From Pseudoalteromonas byunsanensis (lineage in GTDB: Bacteria; Pseudomonadota; Gammaproteobacteria; Enterobacterales; Alteromonadaceae): a DNA stretch of 64,000 nucleotides. Position 1 is the first letter of the stretch; every line of letters starts with the position of its first letter. Both the position numbers and the translations under genes were made by a program. The notes under the pieces were generated by a model. That model ran no database searches and had not been told where the DNA came from. It saw only the letters and a program-made list of their open reading frames with translations. Positions 8,988 through 17,943 of this stretch are shown in pieces. Location of the stretch: NCBI RefSeq assembly GCF_001854475.1, contig NZ_MNAN01000035.1:343460-407459 (forward strand), read 5' to 3'.

Positions 8988-9002
8988 ACAACTTGGTCAG
9001 GC

Positions 9003-9941
9003 TTACTTAGCCATGAAGTCAACACCCTCTTGGATGTCTTTATTTAATGTTTCAAGCATGTCTTCTTTAGCTTTTTGCTCGAAAGCGCTCAGCTCGCCGT
9101 AAGACAGGATTTCTTCAACACCGTTCTTACCTAGACGTACTGGGTGAGCGAAGTAAGGTGCATCACCATTTTCAACAGCAACATAAGCGTAATCAACAAC
9201 ATTGCTCTCGCCTTGCAAGCCTTTTACAAGTGAGAAACAAAAACGTGCAGCAGCAGCACCCATTGAAAGCGTTGCAGAACCACCACCCGCTTTAGCATTC
9301 ACTACTTCAGTACCTGCGTTTTGGATACGTGGTGTAAGCGCTGCAACTTCTTCATCAGTGAAAGTTACACCTTCAACCTGAGAAAGTAGAGGTAGGATAG
9401 TTGTGCCTGAGTGACCACCAATAACTGGTACTTTCACTTGTGATACATCAACACCTTTTAGTTCAGCAACAAATGCTTCTGAACGAATAACGTCAAGTGT
9501 CGTTACACCGAATACGCGTGATGCGTCATATGTACCCGCTTTTTTGAATACTTCAGCAACGATTGGAACCGTGCCATTTACTGGGTTTGTAATAACACCA
9601 ACTAGTGCTTTCGGACAGTTTTTAACAATACCTTCAGCCAAGGTCTTGATGATACCCGCGTTTACGTTGAAAAGGTCCGCACGGTCCATACCAGGCTTGC
9701 GAGGCATACCCGCAGGGATAAGTACGATATCAGCGTCAACTAACGCAGCGTCTAAATCATCAGCACCAAAACCTGCAACTTTAACTGCAGTTGGAATGTG
9801 AGAAAGGTCAACCGCTACACCAGGAACAACTGGTGCAACATCGTATAGTGCTAGCTCAGAGCCTGCAGGCAAGCCATTTTTTAGTAAAAGCGATAAAGCT
9901 TGACCGATACCGCCAGCGGCACCTAATACAGCAACTTTCAT
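9003..9941 (-). CDS. mdh: Malate dehydrogenase
   Basis: NAD-dependent interconversion of malate and oxaloacetate in the TCA cycle. The 312 residues match the gammaproteobacterial enzyme exactly in length. The NAD motif GAAGGIGQA is at residues 7-15, the substrate-binding arginines in PRKPGMDR near 80-87, the catalytic Asp/His region at TTLDVIR and IGGHSGTT (His near 177). It is divergent from argR, a pairing conserved in this group, with a 255-base shared upstream region. Confidence 0.98.
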   Translation of the reverse strand: MKVAVLGAAGGIGQALSLLLKNGLPAGSELALYDVAPVVPGVAVDLSHIPTAVKVAGFGADDLDAALVDADIVLIPAGMPRKPGMDRADLFNVNAGIIKTLAEGIVKNCPKALVGVITNPVNGTVPIVAEVFKKAGTYDASRVFGVTTLDVIRSEAFVAELKGVDVSQVKVPVIGGHSGTTILPLLSQVEGVTFTDEEVAALTPRIQNAGTEVVNAKAGGGSATLSMGAAAARFCFSLVKGLQGESNVVDYAYVAVENGDAPYFAHPVRLGKNGVEEILSYGELSAFEQKAKEDMLETLNKDIQEGVDFMAK

Positions 9942-10196
9942 GTGAATTCTCCATAATTTGAAGGTGGAATTGAATGAGCTGTAAAGATAATGAAAAGCGC
10001 CGCTAAAGACAAATTAATCCGAGTTATTTTCATGATTTTTTCGACTATAGTTGTAAAGCTTTTGGCACTTTGCCCTTTACGCATAGCTGTATACAATCTT
10101 TGCTATGCAGAACCAAGCACATTTCATTGTGAAAATTTGGGTAACACTGCAGTTTTGTGTAAAATCCCAAGACCGCTTTAGAAGAAATGAAACATT

Positions 10197-10664
10197 ATGC
10201 AACCACAAGAAAAGCAAGAAGCCTTGATTAAAGCCTTTAAGGCTCTATTAAAAGAAGAAAACTTCGGTTCTCAAGGCGAGATTGTCGACGCCTTAAAAGA
10301 GCAAGGCTTTGATAATGTTAGCCAAAGTAAAGTATCTCGTATGCTGAGCAAATTTGGCGCGGTACGTACACGTAATGCTAAGCAAGAAATGGTTTATTGT
10401 TTGCCCGCGGAAATGGGCGTACCAACCGCGAAAAGCCCATTGCGTCAGCTAGTTATTGATATTATGCATAACGAAATGATGATCATCATCCGTACCAGCC
10501 CTGGTGCTGCACAACTGATAGCTCGACTGCTTGACTCTTTAGGCACTGCTGATGGCGTATTAGGAACCATAGCAGGTGATGACACTATTTTTATTGCCCC
10601 TGCTAAAATATCTGAAATCGATGAAACACTAGAGCGTGTAAAAACACTGTTTGATAACGTTTAA
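10197..10664 (+). CDS. argR: Arginine repressor
   Basis: Hexameric arginine-responsive repressor of arginine biosynthesis, also an accessory factor in Xer recombination. The 155 residues show the winged-helix DNA-binding domain (about 1-75, with [13 protein letters not shown]) and the C-terminal arginine-binding oligomerisation domain ([13 protein letters not shown] near 125-137). The 255-base gap to mdh (9942-10196) carries the promoters of both genes. I could not pick out a convincing ARG box there. Confidence 0.97.
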   Translation: MQPQEKQEALIKAFKALLKEENFGSQGEIVDALKEQGFDNVSQSKVSRMLSKFGAVRTRNAKQEMVYCLPAEMGVPTAKSPLRQLVIDIMHNEMMIIIRTSPGAAQLIARLLDSLGTADGVLGTIAGDDTIFIAPAKISEIDETLERVKTLFDNV

Positions 10665-10696
10665 TCGCTAAAAAGGAGCTGTGGCTATCACAGCTT

Positions 10697-11614
10697 CTAC
10701 TGCTCACACAGCTTGGCCATGTCATTCAAAAACTGGATAGACGGCGCAAAGAAAGCCGCTCCCATATCTGCTTGGCTGTAATCTAGTAACGGATCATAAC
10801 ACTGCCCGTTTCCTAACCTAGAAGATAGAATCTGTTCAAAGCCTGCGCCGTTAGCAGCACAACTTAGCCACAAACTCCCCTGCTCAAACACATCACCAAA
10901 CGGCATACTTTGGTCAAGCACCAACGCCAATCCATTTTCACCTTTTAATTCAGTCAAAGTTGCATGGCTATCGGGTTGTACGGGCTCAAGCAAGATATTA
11001 TCTAGCCGCGTACGGCCCATTAGCTGCTCTTGTTCATCCAAAGGTAAACGTTGCCATGCATCAATATCGAACTTAACCCGCATAACATGCACATAACTTC
11101 CTTGGTCATCTCGACTTTGAGGATTATTAACCAAGGCAACTTGGCGTTTAAAACGACCATGCGGCGCATTGCCACCGTATACAAAGCCGTTAAAGTCTCT
11201 GCCATCTAAAAAGCGAAAACCGCGGACATGCGCCACCAGCTCCACACTTGGTGCCAACATATGTAGTACACTTTGAGCAAATAGATGATTTACATCCTCT
11301 CTATCTGAGCGGATCACATAAAGTAAATCAAATGGTTGAGAGTGAACCACATGTTCAGAGCTGGTCACATTAGGAAAACTCTTTAGCTGTTCAGGTATGA
11401 ACTCCGGATAGATATGTGGCCAATATTGAGCCCCTATGGCAACAAAGCTCGAAACCATAGATTCAGAGAATCTATCGCTCAATTCATTTTGTAATCGTTC
11501 GCAGTTAGCCAGCGCAGCACGGACGACCTCATCCTGGCCCTCCAGTACATTAAAAAATAAATGCAGCCCATGTAGGTTTGCCTCAGCACAGACCCCAGAT
11601 TGTGCTTGCGCCAT
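10697..11614 (-). CDS. DyP-type peroxidase family protein, altered distal site
   Basis: A 305-residue heme-peroxidase-family protein of the YfeX/TyrA type. The GxxDG-type motif is GFRFLDGRDFNGF (about residues 131-143), with the distal Asp retained. The proximal histidine lies in QPDSHATL (about 219). Before the conserved MPFG the family normally has R-x-N; here it is D-Q-S, so the distal arginine is replaced by Asp near 236. It is the last gene of the iron(III) ABC operon, 25 bases after fbpC, suggesting a role in heme or iron handling rather than dye oxidation. A strong GGAAAAAGC site precedes the start. Confidence 0.88.
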   Translation of the reverse strand: MAQAQSGVCAEANLHGLHLFFNVLEGQDEVVRAALANCERLQNELSDRFSESMVSSFVAIGAQYWPHIYPEFIPEQLKSFPNVTSSEHVVHSQPFDLLYVIRSDREDVNHLFAQSVLHMLAPSVELVAHVRGFRFLDGRDFNGFVYGGNAPHGRFKRQVALVNNPQSRDDQGSYVHVMRVKFDIDAWQRLPLDEQEQLMGRTRLDNILLEPVQPDSHATLTELKGENGLALVLDQSMPFGDVFEQGSLWLSCAANGAGFEQILSSRLGNGQCYDPLLDYSQADMGAAFFAPSIQFLNDMAKLCEQ

Positions 11615-11639
11615 GCTTTTTCCTTTTGTTCATCAAGTG

Positions 11640-12671
11640 TTAAGAAAAGAAATTTACCGCATGTGCTTTAATTTTTAAAGAGACAGGTTGATTTGTATCT
11701 AATAATTGCTCTGCGGGTGCCGGAACTTCAAGTTGTTGATCGGCTACCTTTATATGATAGACGTATTCTGTGCCAATGAATCGTTGTTGCAATATTTCTA
11801 CCTGTCCCTGGGGTGCATTGACCAGTTCAATATGTTGTGGACGTACATAAATTTGCCCGTGTTGCTCTGACTCAGGCAAAGAAATAGATGAGCTAACTTC
11901 ACCAAATTTTGTAGTCACACTCTGTCCGTTGTAACGGGTTGCATCTAGATAAATACCTCTTCCTAAAAACTCAGCAACAGCTTTCGTTTTAGGTTTTTGG
12001 AACAAGTTCTTGGCGCTGTCCAGTTGCGCAATCCTGCCTTCATGCATAATGGCAAGTTTATCTGCAAAAGCAAATGCCTCATCCTTGGAGTGGCTCACAA
12101 ATATCGCAGAAACTTTTTGGTCTTTGATGATGCTGCGAATATCGTTGATCAATTGAAAGCGCACTTGAGTATCAATATTTGAAAATGGCTCATCCAACAG
12201 CAATAAGTTAGGTCGATATGCAAGTGCCCTTGCAATAGCAACTCGCTGCTGTTGGCCACCCGACAACTCGTGCGGGTAACGCTTCTCTAATCCCTCTAAA
12301 CGCACCAACTCCATCATTTGTGCCACACGCCTATTACGCTCCGATTTATTTAGTTTAGATAAACCAAAAGCAATGTTCTGAGCCACATTAAGGTGAGGAA
12401 AAAGCGCATAATCCTGAAACATCATGCCAATATTACGGTGTTGAGGCGAAACAAAAAGCTGCTTATGACTCATACATTGACCATGAATAGAAATACGCCC
12501 CTGCTGTGGTTTGATAAGCCCAGCGATTGCTTTTAACGTGGTTGTTTTTCCGCATCCACTTGCACCTAGTAAACACACAATTTCATTGTGCTCCACACTA
12601 AGGTCTAACTGAGAAATCACAGCTTGCTGCTGATATTGATACGATACCTTTTCTAATACAAGACTACTCAT
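11640..12671 (-). CDS. fbpC: Iron(III) ABC transporter ATP-binding protein
   Basis: A 343-residue ATPase that powers ferric ion uptake with FbpB and FbpA. Walker A is GASGCGKTT (about 36-44), the ABC signature LSGGQQQR (about 133-140) and Walker B LLLLDEPFSN (about 153-162), with the H-loop in VSHSKDEA. A C-terminal TOBE-like regulatory domain spans about 235-343, including YVRPQHIEL. Its ATG overlaps the fbpB stop by four bases (ATGA), indicating translational coupling. Specificity for iron is inferred from the FbpA/FbpB partners. Confidence 0.92.
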   Translation of the reverse strand: MSSLVLEKVSYQYQQQAVISQLDLSVEHNEIVCLLGASGCGKTTTLKAIAGLIKPQQGRISIHGQCMSHKQLFVSPQHRNIGMMFQDYALFPHLNVAQNIAFGLSKLNKSERNRRVAQMMELVRLEGLEKRYPHELSGGQQQRVAIARALAYRPNLLLLDEPFSNIDTQVRFQLINDIRSIIKDQKVSAIFVSHSKDEAFAFADKLAIMHEGRIAQLDSAKNLFQKPKTKAVAEFLGRGIYLDATRYNGQSVTTKFGEVSSSISLPESEQHGQIYVRPQHIELVNAPQGQVEILQQRFIGTEYVYHIKVADQQLEVPAPAEQLLDTNQPVSLKIKAHAVNFFS

Positions 12672-14284
12672 GAGCGGTGTTGTTCCATTGAACGATTAAC
12701 GATATACAGCGGTATCAAACCCACTAATACAATAAATAAGGCCGAAATAGAAGCCAGCTCCAACTGCTCATCACTGACGTATTGAAACACATGAGTGGCG
12801 AGCGTTTCGTAGTTAAATGGCCTCAACAGCAATGCAGCGGGCAACTCTTTCATACATTCAATAAAAACCAGCAAAGCCGCTGTAAGTATGCCACGGCGTA
12901 ATAATGGAAGGTGTACCAAGCTCAGGGTTTGTAGCAAATTCTTACCCATACTCTGGCTTGCCATATCGAGTGAGGGGCTGATCCTCACATAACTAGATTC
13001 AACTGCGCCGTGTGCAATGGCATAAAAGCGCACAATATAAGCGAAGATCATTGCGAAAATGCTGCCGCTAAGTAGTAGGCCGGGTTCGAAGTTTGTATTC
13101 GCAAACCACTGATTCAGCTTATTATCTAACAGTGTTAAAGGGAGCAGGACGGCAATAGCCAAAACAGTTCCTGGTAGTGCATAGCCCGTACTGGCAAATC
13201 TGCCTGGTACGTTTTTACTGGCATTAGCGCCTATGCGCTGGTAAAACACCACCAACAAGCTTAACAAAACCGCCACAACGCTGACCCAAATTGCAATTTT
13301 CAAACTTTGCCACGCGTAGACGAAAAACTCATTACTCCAAGCTTGGTCAAAGTAATCAATGGCATAGCCAAGTAAAATGGTAACAGGTAGCACAAATGCA
13401 ATGAGCAAGATAAGTGCACAATACGCCGTTGCTAACCAGGCTCGCTTGCCAGTAAGACAATACAGTGCTTCTTCATTGATACTCACCTGACGCTCGTGAA
13501 TGGTATTATTTTTTCTACTAAAGCGCTCTAGTAATAACGATACAAATAGAAACAGTAGCATGATACCTGAGATTTTCGCCGCGGCAGTCAACGAGTAATA
13601 TCCTAACCAAGTGTCATATACTGCTGTTGTTAGGGTACTCACTGCAAAATAGTGGACCGTGGCAAAATCAGCCATGGTTTCCATACTGATCAACGCCAGC
13701 GCTGCCACTACAGCACCTCGCGCGAGCGGTAGACTGACTTTAAAAAAGCTCTGTATAGGATTTAAGCCCATCAGTTGACTGGCCTGAACCAATTTAAAGG
13801 ACTGCTCACGTAATGCTGTTTTGAAAATCAAATATAAGTAGGGATACAGTACCAACGCTATCATCACAATAGCACCTGGTAAGGTACGAATATCAAAAAA
13901 CCAGTAATCTGCAGGCGACTGCCAACCAAACCAGCTACGCAGTGCCACTTGCACAGGGCCCGCATAGTCTAGTAAATCGGTGTAAATATAAGCAATAATA
14001 TAAGTGGGCATCGCCAGAGGCAGCATCATTGCCCATTCAAAAAAGCGCTGCCCAGGGAACTGGCAATACGCGGCAAGCCATCCCAAAGGGAGTGCAATGA
14101 TACAACTTAAAGCTATTACACCTAAAATAAGTAATACGGTATTACTGATGTAATCCCACAAGACGGTATCCCAAAGGTGAGAAAAGACCTCCGAGTCGCC
14201 TTGTAGTGATTCAAAAATTAAAAACGCCAATGGAGTCGATAAGCACACGCCTATCGACCAAGCAATGACTTGCCACCTAGACAA
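12668..14284 (-). CDS. fbpB: Iron(III) ABC transporter permease, fused two-domain type
   Basis: A 538-residue inner-membrane permease with two MetI-type halves (about 50-265 and 330-525) and roughly twelve membrane segments. EAA-type loops contact the ATPase, for example SQLMGLNPIQSFFKVSLPLARG (about 177-198) and SQSMGKNLLQTLSLVHLPLLRRG (about 460-482). This duplicated layout is typical of FbpB/SfuB ferric permeases. The start appears to be a TTG at 14284, seven bases after AGGGG; the nearby ATG is out of frame and closes at once. It lies 16 bases after fbpA. Confidence 0.92.
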   Translation of the reverse strand: MSRWQVIAWSIGVCLSTPLAFLIFESLQGDSEVFSHLWDTVLWDYISNTVLLILGVIALSCIIALPLGWLAAYCQFPGQRFFEWAMMLPLAMPTYIIAYIYTDLLDYAGPVQVALRSWFGWQSPADYWFFDIRTLPGAIVMIALVLYPYLYLIFKTALREQSFKLVQASQLMGLNPIQSFFKVSLPLARGAVVAALALISMETMADFATVHYFAVSTLTTAVYDTWLGYYSLTAAAKISGIMLLFLFVSLLLERFSRKNNTIHERQVSINEEALYCLTGKRAWLATAYCALILLIAFVLPVTILLGYAIDYFDQAWSNEFFVYAWQSLKIAIWVSVVAVLLSLLVVFYQRIGANASKNVPGRFASTGYALPGTVLAIAVLLPLTLLDNKLNQWFANTNFEPGLLLSGSIFAMIFAYIVRFYAIAHGAVESSYVRISPSLDMASQSMGKNLLQTLSLVHLPLLRRGILTAALLVFIECMKELPAALLLRPFNYETLATHVFQYVSDEQLELASISALFIVLVGLIPLYIVNRSMEQHRS

Positions 14285-14300
14285 ACATCAACCCCTTGTT

Positions 14301-15305
14301 TTACAGATCGAACTTAACTTCATCAATCAGTCTAAGTGCTACTGGGCGATATTTTGCGATCTCTGATAGCGCCAAAGCGTCTTCTTTAAATGTGCCCCAT
14401 GATTCAACCAATGGTGACAATTTCACACCGGGCTTTACTGGATACTCCATATTAACCGAAGCATACATGTTTTGCGCTTCATCACTGGTCATAAACTCAA
14501 TTAGTTTTAGAGCATTAGCGGGGTTTTTTGCATATTTTGTCATTACCACACCTGAAACATTCAAGTGTGAACCTCGGTTTTCTTGATTTGGAAAGTTGAT
14601 AAATACAGAATCCGCCCAAGCTTTTTGCTTTTCATCCGTCAACATTTTTCCGAAATAGTAACTATTGCCTAGCGCTAAATCACATAACCCTTCTTTAACA
14701 GCTTTAACTTGAGCCCTGTCGTTGCCCTGTGGTTTACGCGCTAAATTCGCTTTTACATCTAACAGCCACTGTTTAGTATAAGCTTCACCGTGGTGCGCTA
14801 CCATAGAAGCAACTAACCCCAAATTGTATGGGTGCTTGCCTGAGCGCGTACAGATTTTGCCTCGATATTTTGGCTCTGCTAACGATTCGTAAGTTAGAGA
14901 CTTTAACTCTCCCAAACGCTCTTTTGATGAATACACATTACGCACGCGTTTAGTCAACGCAACCCAATCGCCTTGCGGGTCTCTAAATGCGGCTGGGATA
15001 CTCTGAGCAACTTGCTCACTTTTTATCGGCTGCGTAAGCTCAAGCTCTTCTAGCTGGATCAGTGCGCTAAAATTCGACGTTAACACCAGATCCGCTCTGC
15101 TATGTTTACCCTCACGTTTTACGCGCTCAATTAAACCCTTTTTAGCAAAAACCACATTAGTTTTAATACCAGTTTGTGCCGTGAATTTATCTAAAATAGG
15201 TTGGATCAAAAAAGGTTGACGAAAAGAGTAAATATTTACTTCTTCATCGGCCATAACCGGCGTACATACTAACGTGGTAAAAAGAACAGCGAGCAGTCGC
15301 TTCAT
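14301..15305 (-). CDS. fbpA: Iron(III) ABC transporter periplasmic binding protein
   Basis: A 334-residue ferric-binding protein with signal peptide MKRLLAVLFTTLVCTPVMA and a mature start near DEEVNIYS. The N-terminal strand YSFRQPFLIQPILDKF and the late tyrosine pair in GLCDLALGNSYYFGKM (about 209-224) match the tyrosine-based iron site of FbpA/FutA proteins. I use the ATG at 15305 with GGAG seven bases upstream; an in-frame TTG at 15311 is less likely. It heads the fbpABC-dyp operon. I looked for a Fur box upstream and found no convincing one. Confidence 0.93.
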   Translation of the reverse strand: MKRLLAVLFTTLVCTPVMADEEVNIYSFRQPFLIQPILDKFTAQTGIKTNVVFAKKGLIERVKREGKHSRADLVLTSNFSALIQLEELELTQPIKSEQVAQSIPAAFRDPQGDWVALTKRVRNVYSSKERLGELKSLTYESLAEPKYRGKICTRSGKHPYNLGLVASMVAHHGEAYTKQWLLDVKANLARKPQGNDRAQVKAVKEGLCDLALGNSYYFGKMLTDEKQKAWADSVFINFPNQENRGSHLNVSGVVMTKYAKNPANALKLIEFMTSDEAQNMYASVNMEYPVKPGVKLSPLVESWGTFKEDALALSEIAKYRPVALRLIDEVKFDL

Positions 15306-15434
15306 AATCAAGCTCCAATATATTGTTTATTCTTATTTCAGGCAATTCTAACCTGTATCGAGGTATTGTACACCCGTTCGGCCTGACTATTCACCTGCAT
15401 CTCAGTGAACAATTGCGCCAGATTGGAATTTACT

Positions 15435-15452
15435 TGTGAGATATATCTCACT
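15435..15452. promoter_or_regulatory. GacA/UvrY-type upstream activating box
   Basis: TGTGAGATATATCTCACT is an 18-base site whose central 16 bases (15436-15451) form a perfect palindrome. It fits the GacA/UvrY box layout TGTAAG-N6-CTTACA with symmetric A-to-G and T-to-C changes plus the last base. It lies about 160-175 bases before the inferred start of the CsrB-like RNA, a spacing like that of UvrY sites upstream of csrB genes. It also lies upstream of the divergent fbpA, so a role there cannot be excluded. Confidence 0.65.
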
Positions 15453-15610
15453 GAGCACTAGGCGATCAAGGAAGCTTATGCTGCATTTATCACCAAAAAA
15501 AACATAACCACATGAATATTAAGTATATTGACAAATTACAACTTATTAAATCCAAATTTAATAAGTACTGGCTACCTAGAACGCAACCCAGAATTGCTTA
15601 TACTTAGTAA

Positions 15611-16099
15611 CAAGTTCAGGAGAACATCGGTTTAATAGCAAGCTGATAATTCGGGTCGGATACCCAGCTTACTAGGAAGGTAAGCAAAATGGAAGAAACA
15701 CGATGGACGCGTGTAGTGTCGAGTTGATGTGAACAGGAAGTTCCTATCGTTGCAATGATGCAAAAAGGACACGCTACAGGAGTGGCGATGAGAGTTAATT
15801 AGCTTCTCATGTGGAAATTGGAAGTCCGAGGATTAGGTTAACAGGATTAGAGCTATTAGCTCATAACAAGGACTCAAAGGGACGTTGGCTAGGGAAATAC
15901 AGCTGGACGCTGTTATCAAAGGAAGGAGCGCATGGAGCGCAAGGAAGATGAGGACATTAGCAGGAAGCTAGATTTCGCAGAAACATAACGCTAAGCGAAA
16001 CCAAGGAAATGGACGAAATTAGGAGTTGATAATTTCAACATAGCAGGACGCTATAAAAGATTCCGTCAGCGCGACTCATTGAGTCGCGCTTCTTTGTTT
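15611..16099 (+). ncRNA. csrB: CsrB-type small RNA (CsrA-sequestering)
   Basis: There is no protein gene between fbpA and tapT. This stretch instead holds 26 GGA triplets, most as AGGA, AAGGA, ATGGA or AGGGA. Many sit in the loops of short perfect hairpins: 15667-15685 (GCTTAC/GTAAGC), 15698-15714 (ACACG/CGTGT), 15899-15913 (ACAGC/GCTGT), 15928-15940 (GCGC/GCGC), 15958-15970 and 16041-16053 (TAGC/GCTA). This is the hallmark of CsrB/RsmZ RNAs, which titrate the translational regulator CsrA. A -10-like TATACT at 15599-15604 suggests a start near 15611; no good -35 is seen, as expected for an activated promoter. It ends in a strong terminator. The size, about 490 nt, is at the upper end for the family. 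Confidence 0.88.
16069..16099 (+). terminator. Terminator of the CsrB-like RNA
   Basis: Perfect nine-pair stem GCGCGACTC/GAGTCGCGC with an ATT loop, then TTCTTTGTTT. The remaining gap to 16209 shows nothing I can name. Confidence 0.92.
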
Positions 16100-16209
16100 C
16101 CAGCCCTTCATTATTTAGCTTTTTAAAACGCTACCTAGCAGCCTTTAGCTTTCAAATACAACTGCTAACATACATCAACGTAGGTAAATCATAGTTGTAG
16201 CCGTGGCCT

Positions 16210-16878
16210 TTAACCTTTTTGCCGCTTGCCCTTTAAATATGCATCGCGAAAATCAATAAAATGTTCAGTAAGTAGATTCGCAGCCTCAACTTCACCGTTT
16301 TGCTCCAACACCACACATGCTACCTCTGCGGTTCCTAACTGGTGCGCATGAGGTGCAACACGTAATTTATAGTCTGATAAAGACTGAGGCGAAATAGACA
16401 GTACCGGAACGTTCTCTAAATAGGGGCTTTTTCGAAACATCTTTTTTGCTTCACGCCAAGTACCATCCAAGAAAATATACAGAGGCGTTTTATTCTCTTC
16501 TCTAATCACACGTTCAATTACACGTTTATCTTCTACATTGTCGGCGGGAAATACTAAAATAGGCTGATACTTGGGCTCACCTAATAGCGCAAGCAATGCA
16601 GGGTCTGGTTCTGTTCTATCCCACCTAAAGGCGTGATTATCAGGAATAATATCCGCGATTAAGCGCCCAGTATTTGATGGCTTGAAACTCTCATTATGGT
16701 ACATTATCAAGCACACCGCACTATGACAGTCGTTTGCCACACGAATACCGCTACATATGCACAAACTTTGTGCTAACAAGCAGGTTTCACAACGACTTAG
16801 TTTTGAACCTCTGGCCTTATATTCACGTTTGGCCGCGGCTATTTGCTGTTGGCGTAAAGCCAATACAGAATTGTTCAC
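16210..16878 (-). CDS. tapT: tRNA-uridine aminocarboxypropyltransferase (DTW domain)
   Basis: Transfers the 3-amino-3-carboxypropyl group from SAM to uridine 47 of tRNAs (acp3U47). The 222 residues align well by eye with E. coli TapT (YfiP): an N-terminal zinc-type RCETCLLAQSLCIC (about 29-42), KPSNTGRLIADIIPD (about 72-86), the DTW motif DGTWREAKKMFRKSPYL (about 143-159), and GTAEVACVVLE. The start codon is GTG at 16878 with GAGGG upstream. It is divergent from the GNAT gene. Confidence 0.93.
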   Translation of the reverse strand: MNNSVLALRQQQIAAAKREYKARGSKLSRCETCLLAQSLCICSGIRVANDCHSAVCLIMYHNESFKPSNTGRLIADIIPDNHAFRWDRTEPDPALLALLGEPKYQPILVFPADNVEDKRVIERVIREENKTPLYIFLDGTWREAKKMFRKSPYLENVPVLSISPQSLSDYKLRVAPHAHQLGTAEVACVVLEQNGEVEAANLLTEHFIDFRDAYLKGKRQKG

Positions 16879-16947
16879 TGAACACCCTCATGTAGATTGG
16901 GCGCGTATTGTAATCAAATTCACATATAAAAGCAGTAAGGAGATAAG

Positions 16948-17487
16948 ATGAATATTACCAACTCAGAACGCTTGAGCTACCGCCTCATGGATGCAAATGA
17001 CGCACAGTTGTTATTTGAACTCGACCAAGACCCTGCTGTGATGAAATATATCAATGGCGGTACACCCAACACCATGGAGGACATCGAGAATATCTTCATT
17101 CCCCGTTTGAATGCCTTCAGTAATCCCGCGCAAGGCTGGGGGCTTTGGCAAGTAAACGTGTCAAACACACAACAGTTTATCGGTTGGGTATTAGTACGCC
17201 CTATGGGATTTTTTAACGGTGAACGAGATGATAGCGACTTAGAACTCGGTTGGCGTTTCAAGCAATGTACATGGGGAAAAGGCTACGCCACTGAAGCCGC
17301 TTCACATATCGCACAAGCTCTTAGCACCAACCCAACCATAGTGTCATTCTCAGCTACAGCGCTTGCTAATAACGAAGCTTCAATTAACATAATGAAAAAA
17401 CTGGGAATGTCCTTTGTTAAAGAATATATCCATCGCGATCCACTAGGTGATGTGGAAGCTGTGCTATATCGGAAAAACTTAGGCTAA
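16948..17487 (+). CDS. GNAT-family N-acetyltransferase (RimJ/RimL type)
   Basis: A 179-residue acetyltransferase-fold protein. The start NSERLSYRLMDANDAQLLFELDQDP is typical of Acetyltransf_3. The acetyl-CoA loop is CTWGKGYATEAASHI (about 109-123), followed by ALANNEASINIMKKLGM. The substrate may be a protein N-terminus or a small molecule; nothing here decides. AAGGAG is six bases upstream of the start. Confidence 0.87.
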   Translation: MNITNSERLSYRLMDANDAQLLFELDQDPAVMKYINGGTPNTMEDIENIFIPRLNAFSNPAQGWGLWQVNVSNTQQFIGWVLVRPMGFFNGERDDSDLELGWRFKQCTWGKGYATEAASHIAQALSTNPTIVSFSATALANNEASINIMKKLGMSFVKEYIHRDPLGDVEAVLYRKNLG

Positions 17488-17517
17488 GATTAACTTATTC
17501 GCCGTCGGCTACTAATA

Positions 17518-17919
17518 ATGGATAAAAATATGAATACGCCCATTAACCCAGAACGTATCAAAGCGATTTTAAGTAATGATAATGCGCAACGTTATAAATA
17601 CTTAATAAAAGAAGTCACCCAAAGCGAAAAGATTTGGATTTTGACTGATGAACATGGCTGTGTGATGCTCAATAGTGACAGTGAAGATTGTGTGCCTGTT
17701 TGGCCCAACAAAGAGTTTGCCGAATTATGGGCAACGGGTGAGTGGAAAGACTGTGAGCCTCAAGCCATTAGCCTAAAAAAATGGCATGACAAATGGACCG
17801 ATGGACTGGCCGACGATGAGCTATCTATTGCCATATTTCCTATCCCCGATCAAGAAGGTTTGATTGTCGAACCGGATGAATTTGATTTCGAGTTAGAGCA
17901 ATTCAGAAAACGCGTTTAG
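17518..17919 (+). CDS. DUF2750 protein
   Basis: A 133-residue small acidic cytoplasmic protein with DUF2750 features: NAQRYKYLIKEVTQSEKIWIL near the start, then VPVWPNKEFAELWATGEW and a conserved acidic C-terminal half. No function is established. The start may be 17518 or the in-frame ATG at 17530; neither has a strong ribosome site. It follows the GNAT gene by 30 bases and may share its transcript. Confidence 0.8.
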   Translation: MDKNMNTPINPERIKAILSNDNAQRYKYLIKEVTQSEKIWILTDEHGCVMLNSDSEDCVPVWPNKEFAELWATGEWKDCEPQAISLKKWHDKWTDGLADDELSIAIFPIPDQEGLIVEPDEFDFELEQFRKRV

Positions 17920-17943
17920 CCAATACTACGACGGAGCAAGTCA

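Noticed and set aside
11060-11110. Loss of the proximal heme histidine in the DyP protein (KYxHD-like stretch reads VKFD)
   Set aside because: That histidine is not the heme ligand. The ligand lies about 18 residues before the distal Arg position and is present in QPDSH.
15306-15434. A Fur box upstream of fbpA
   Set aside because: AT-rich stretches exist, but none matches the Fur 19-mer or hexamer repeats well enough to report.
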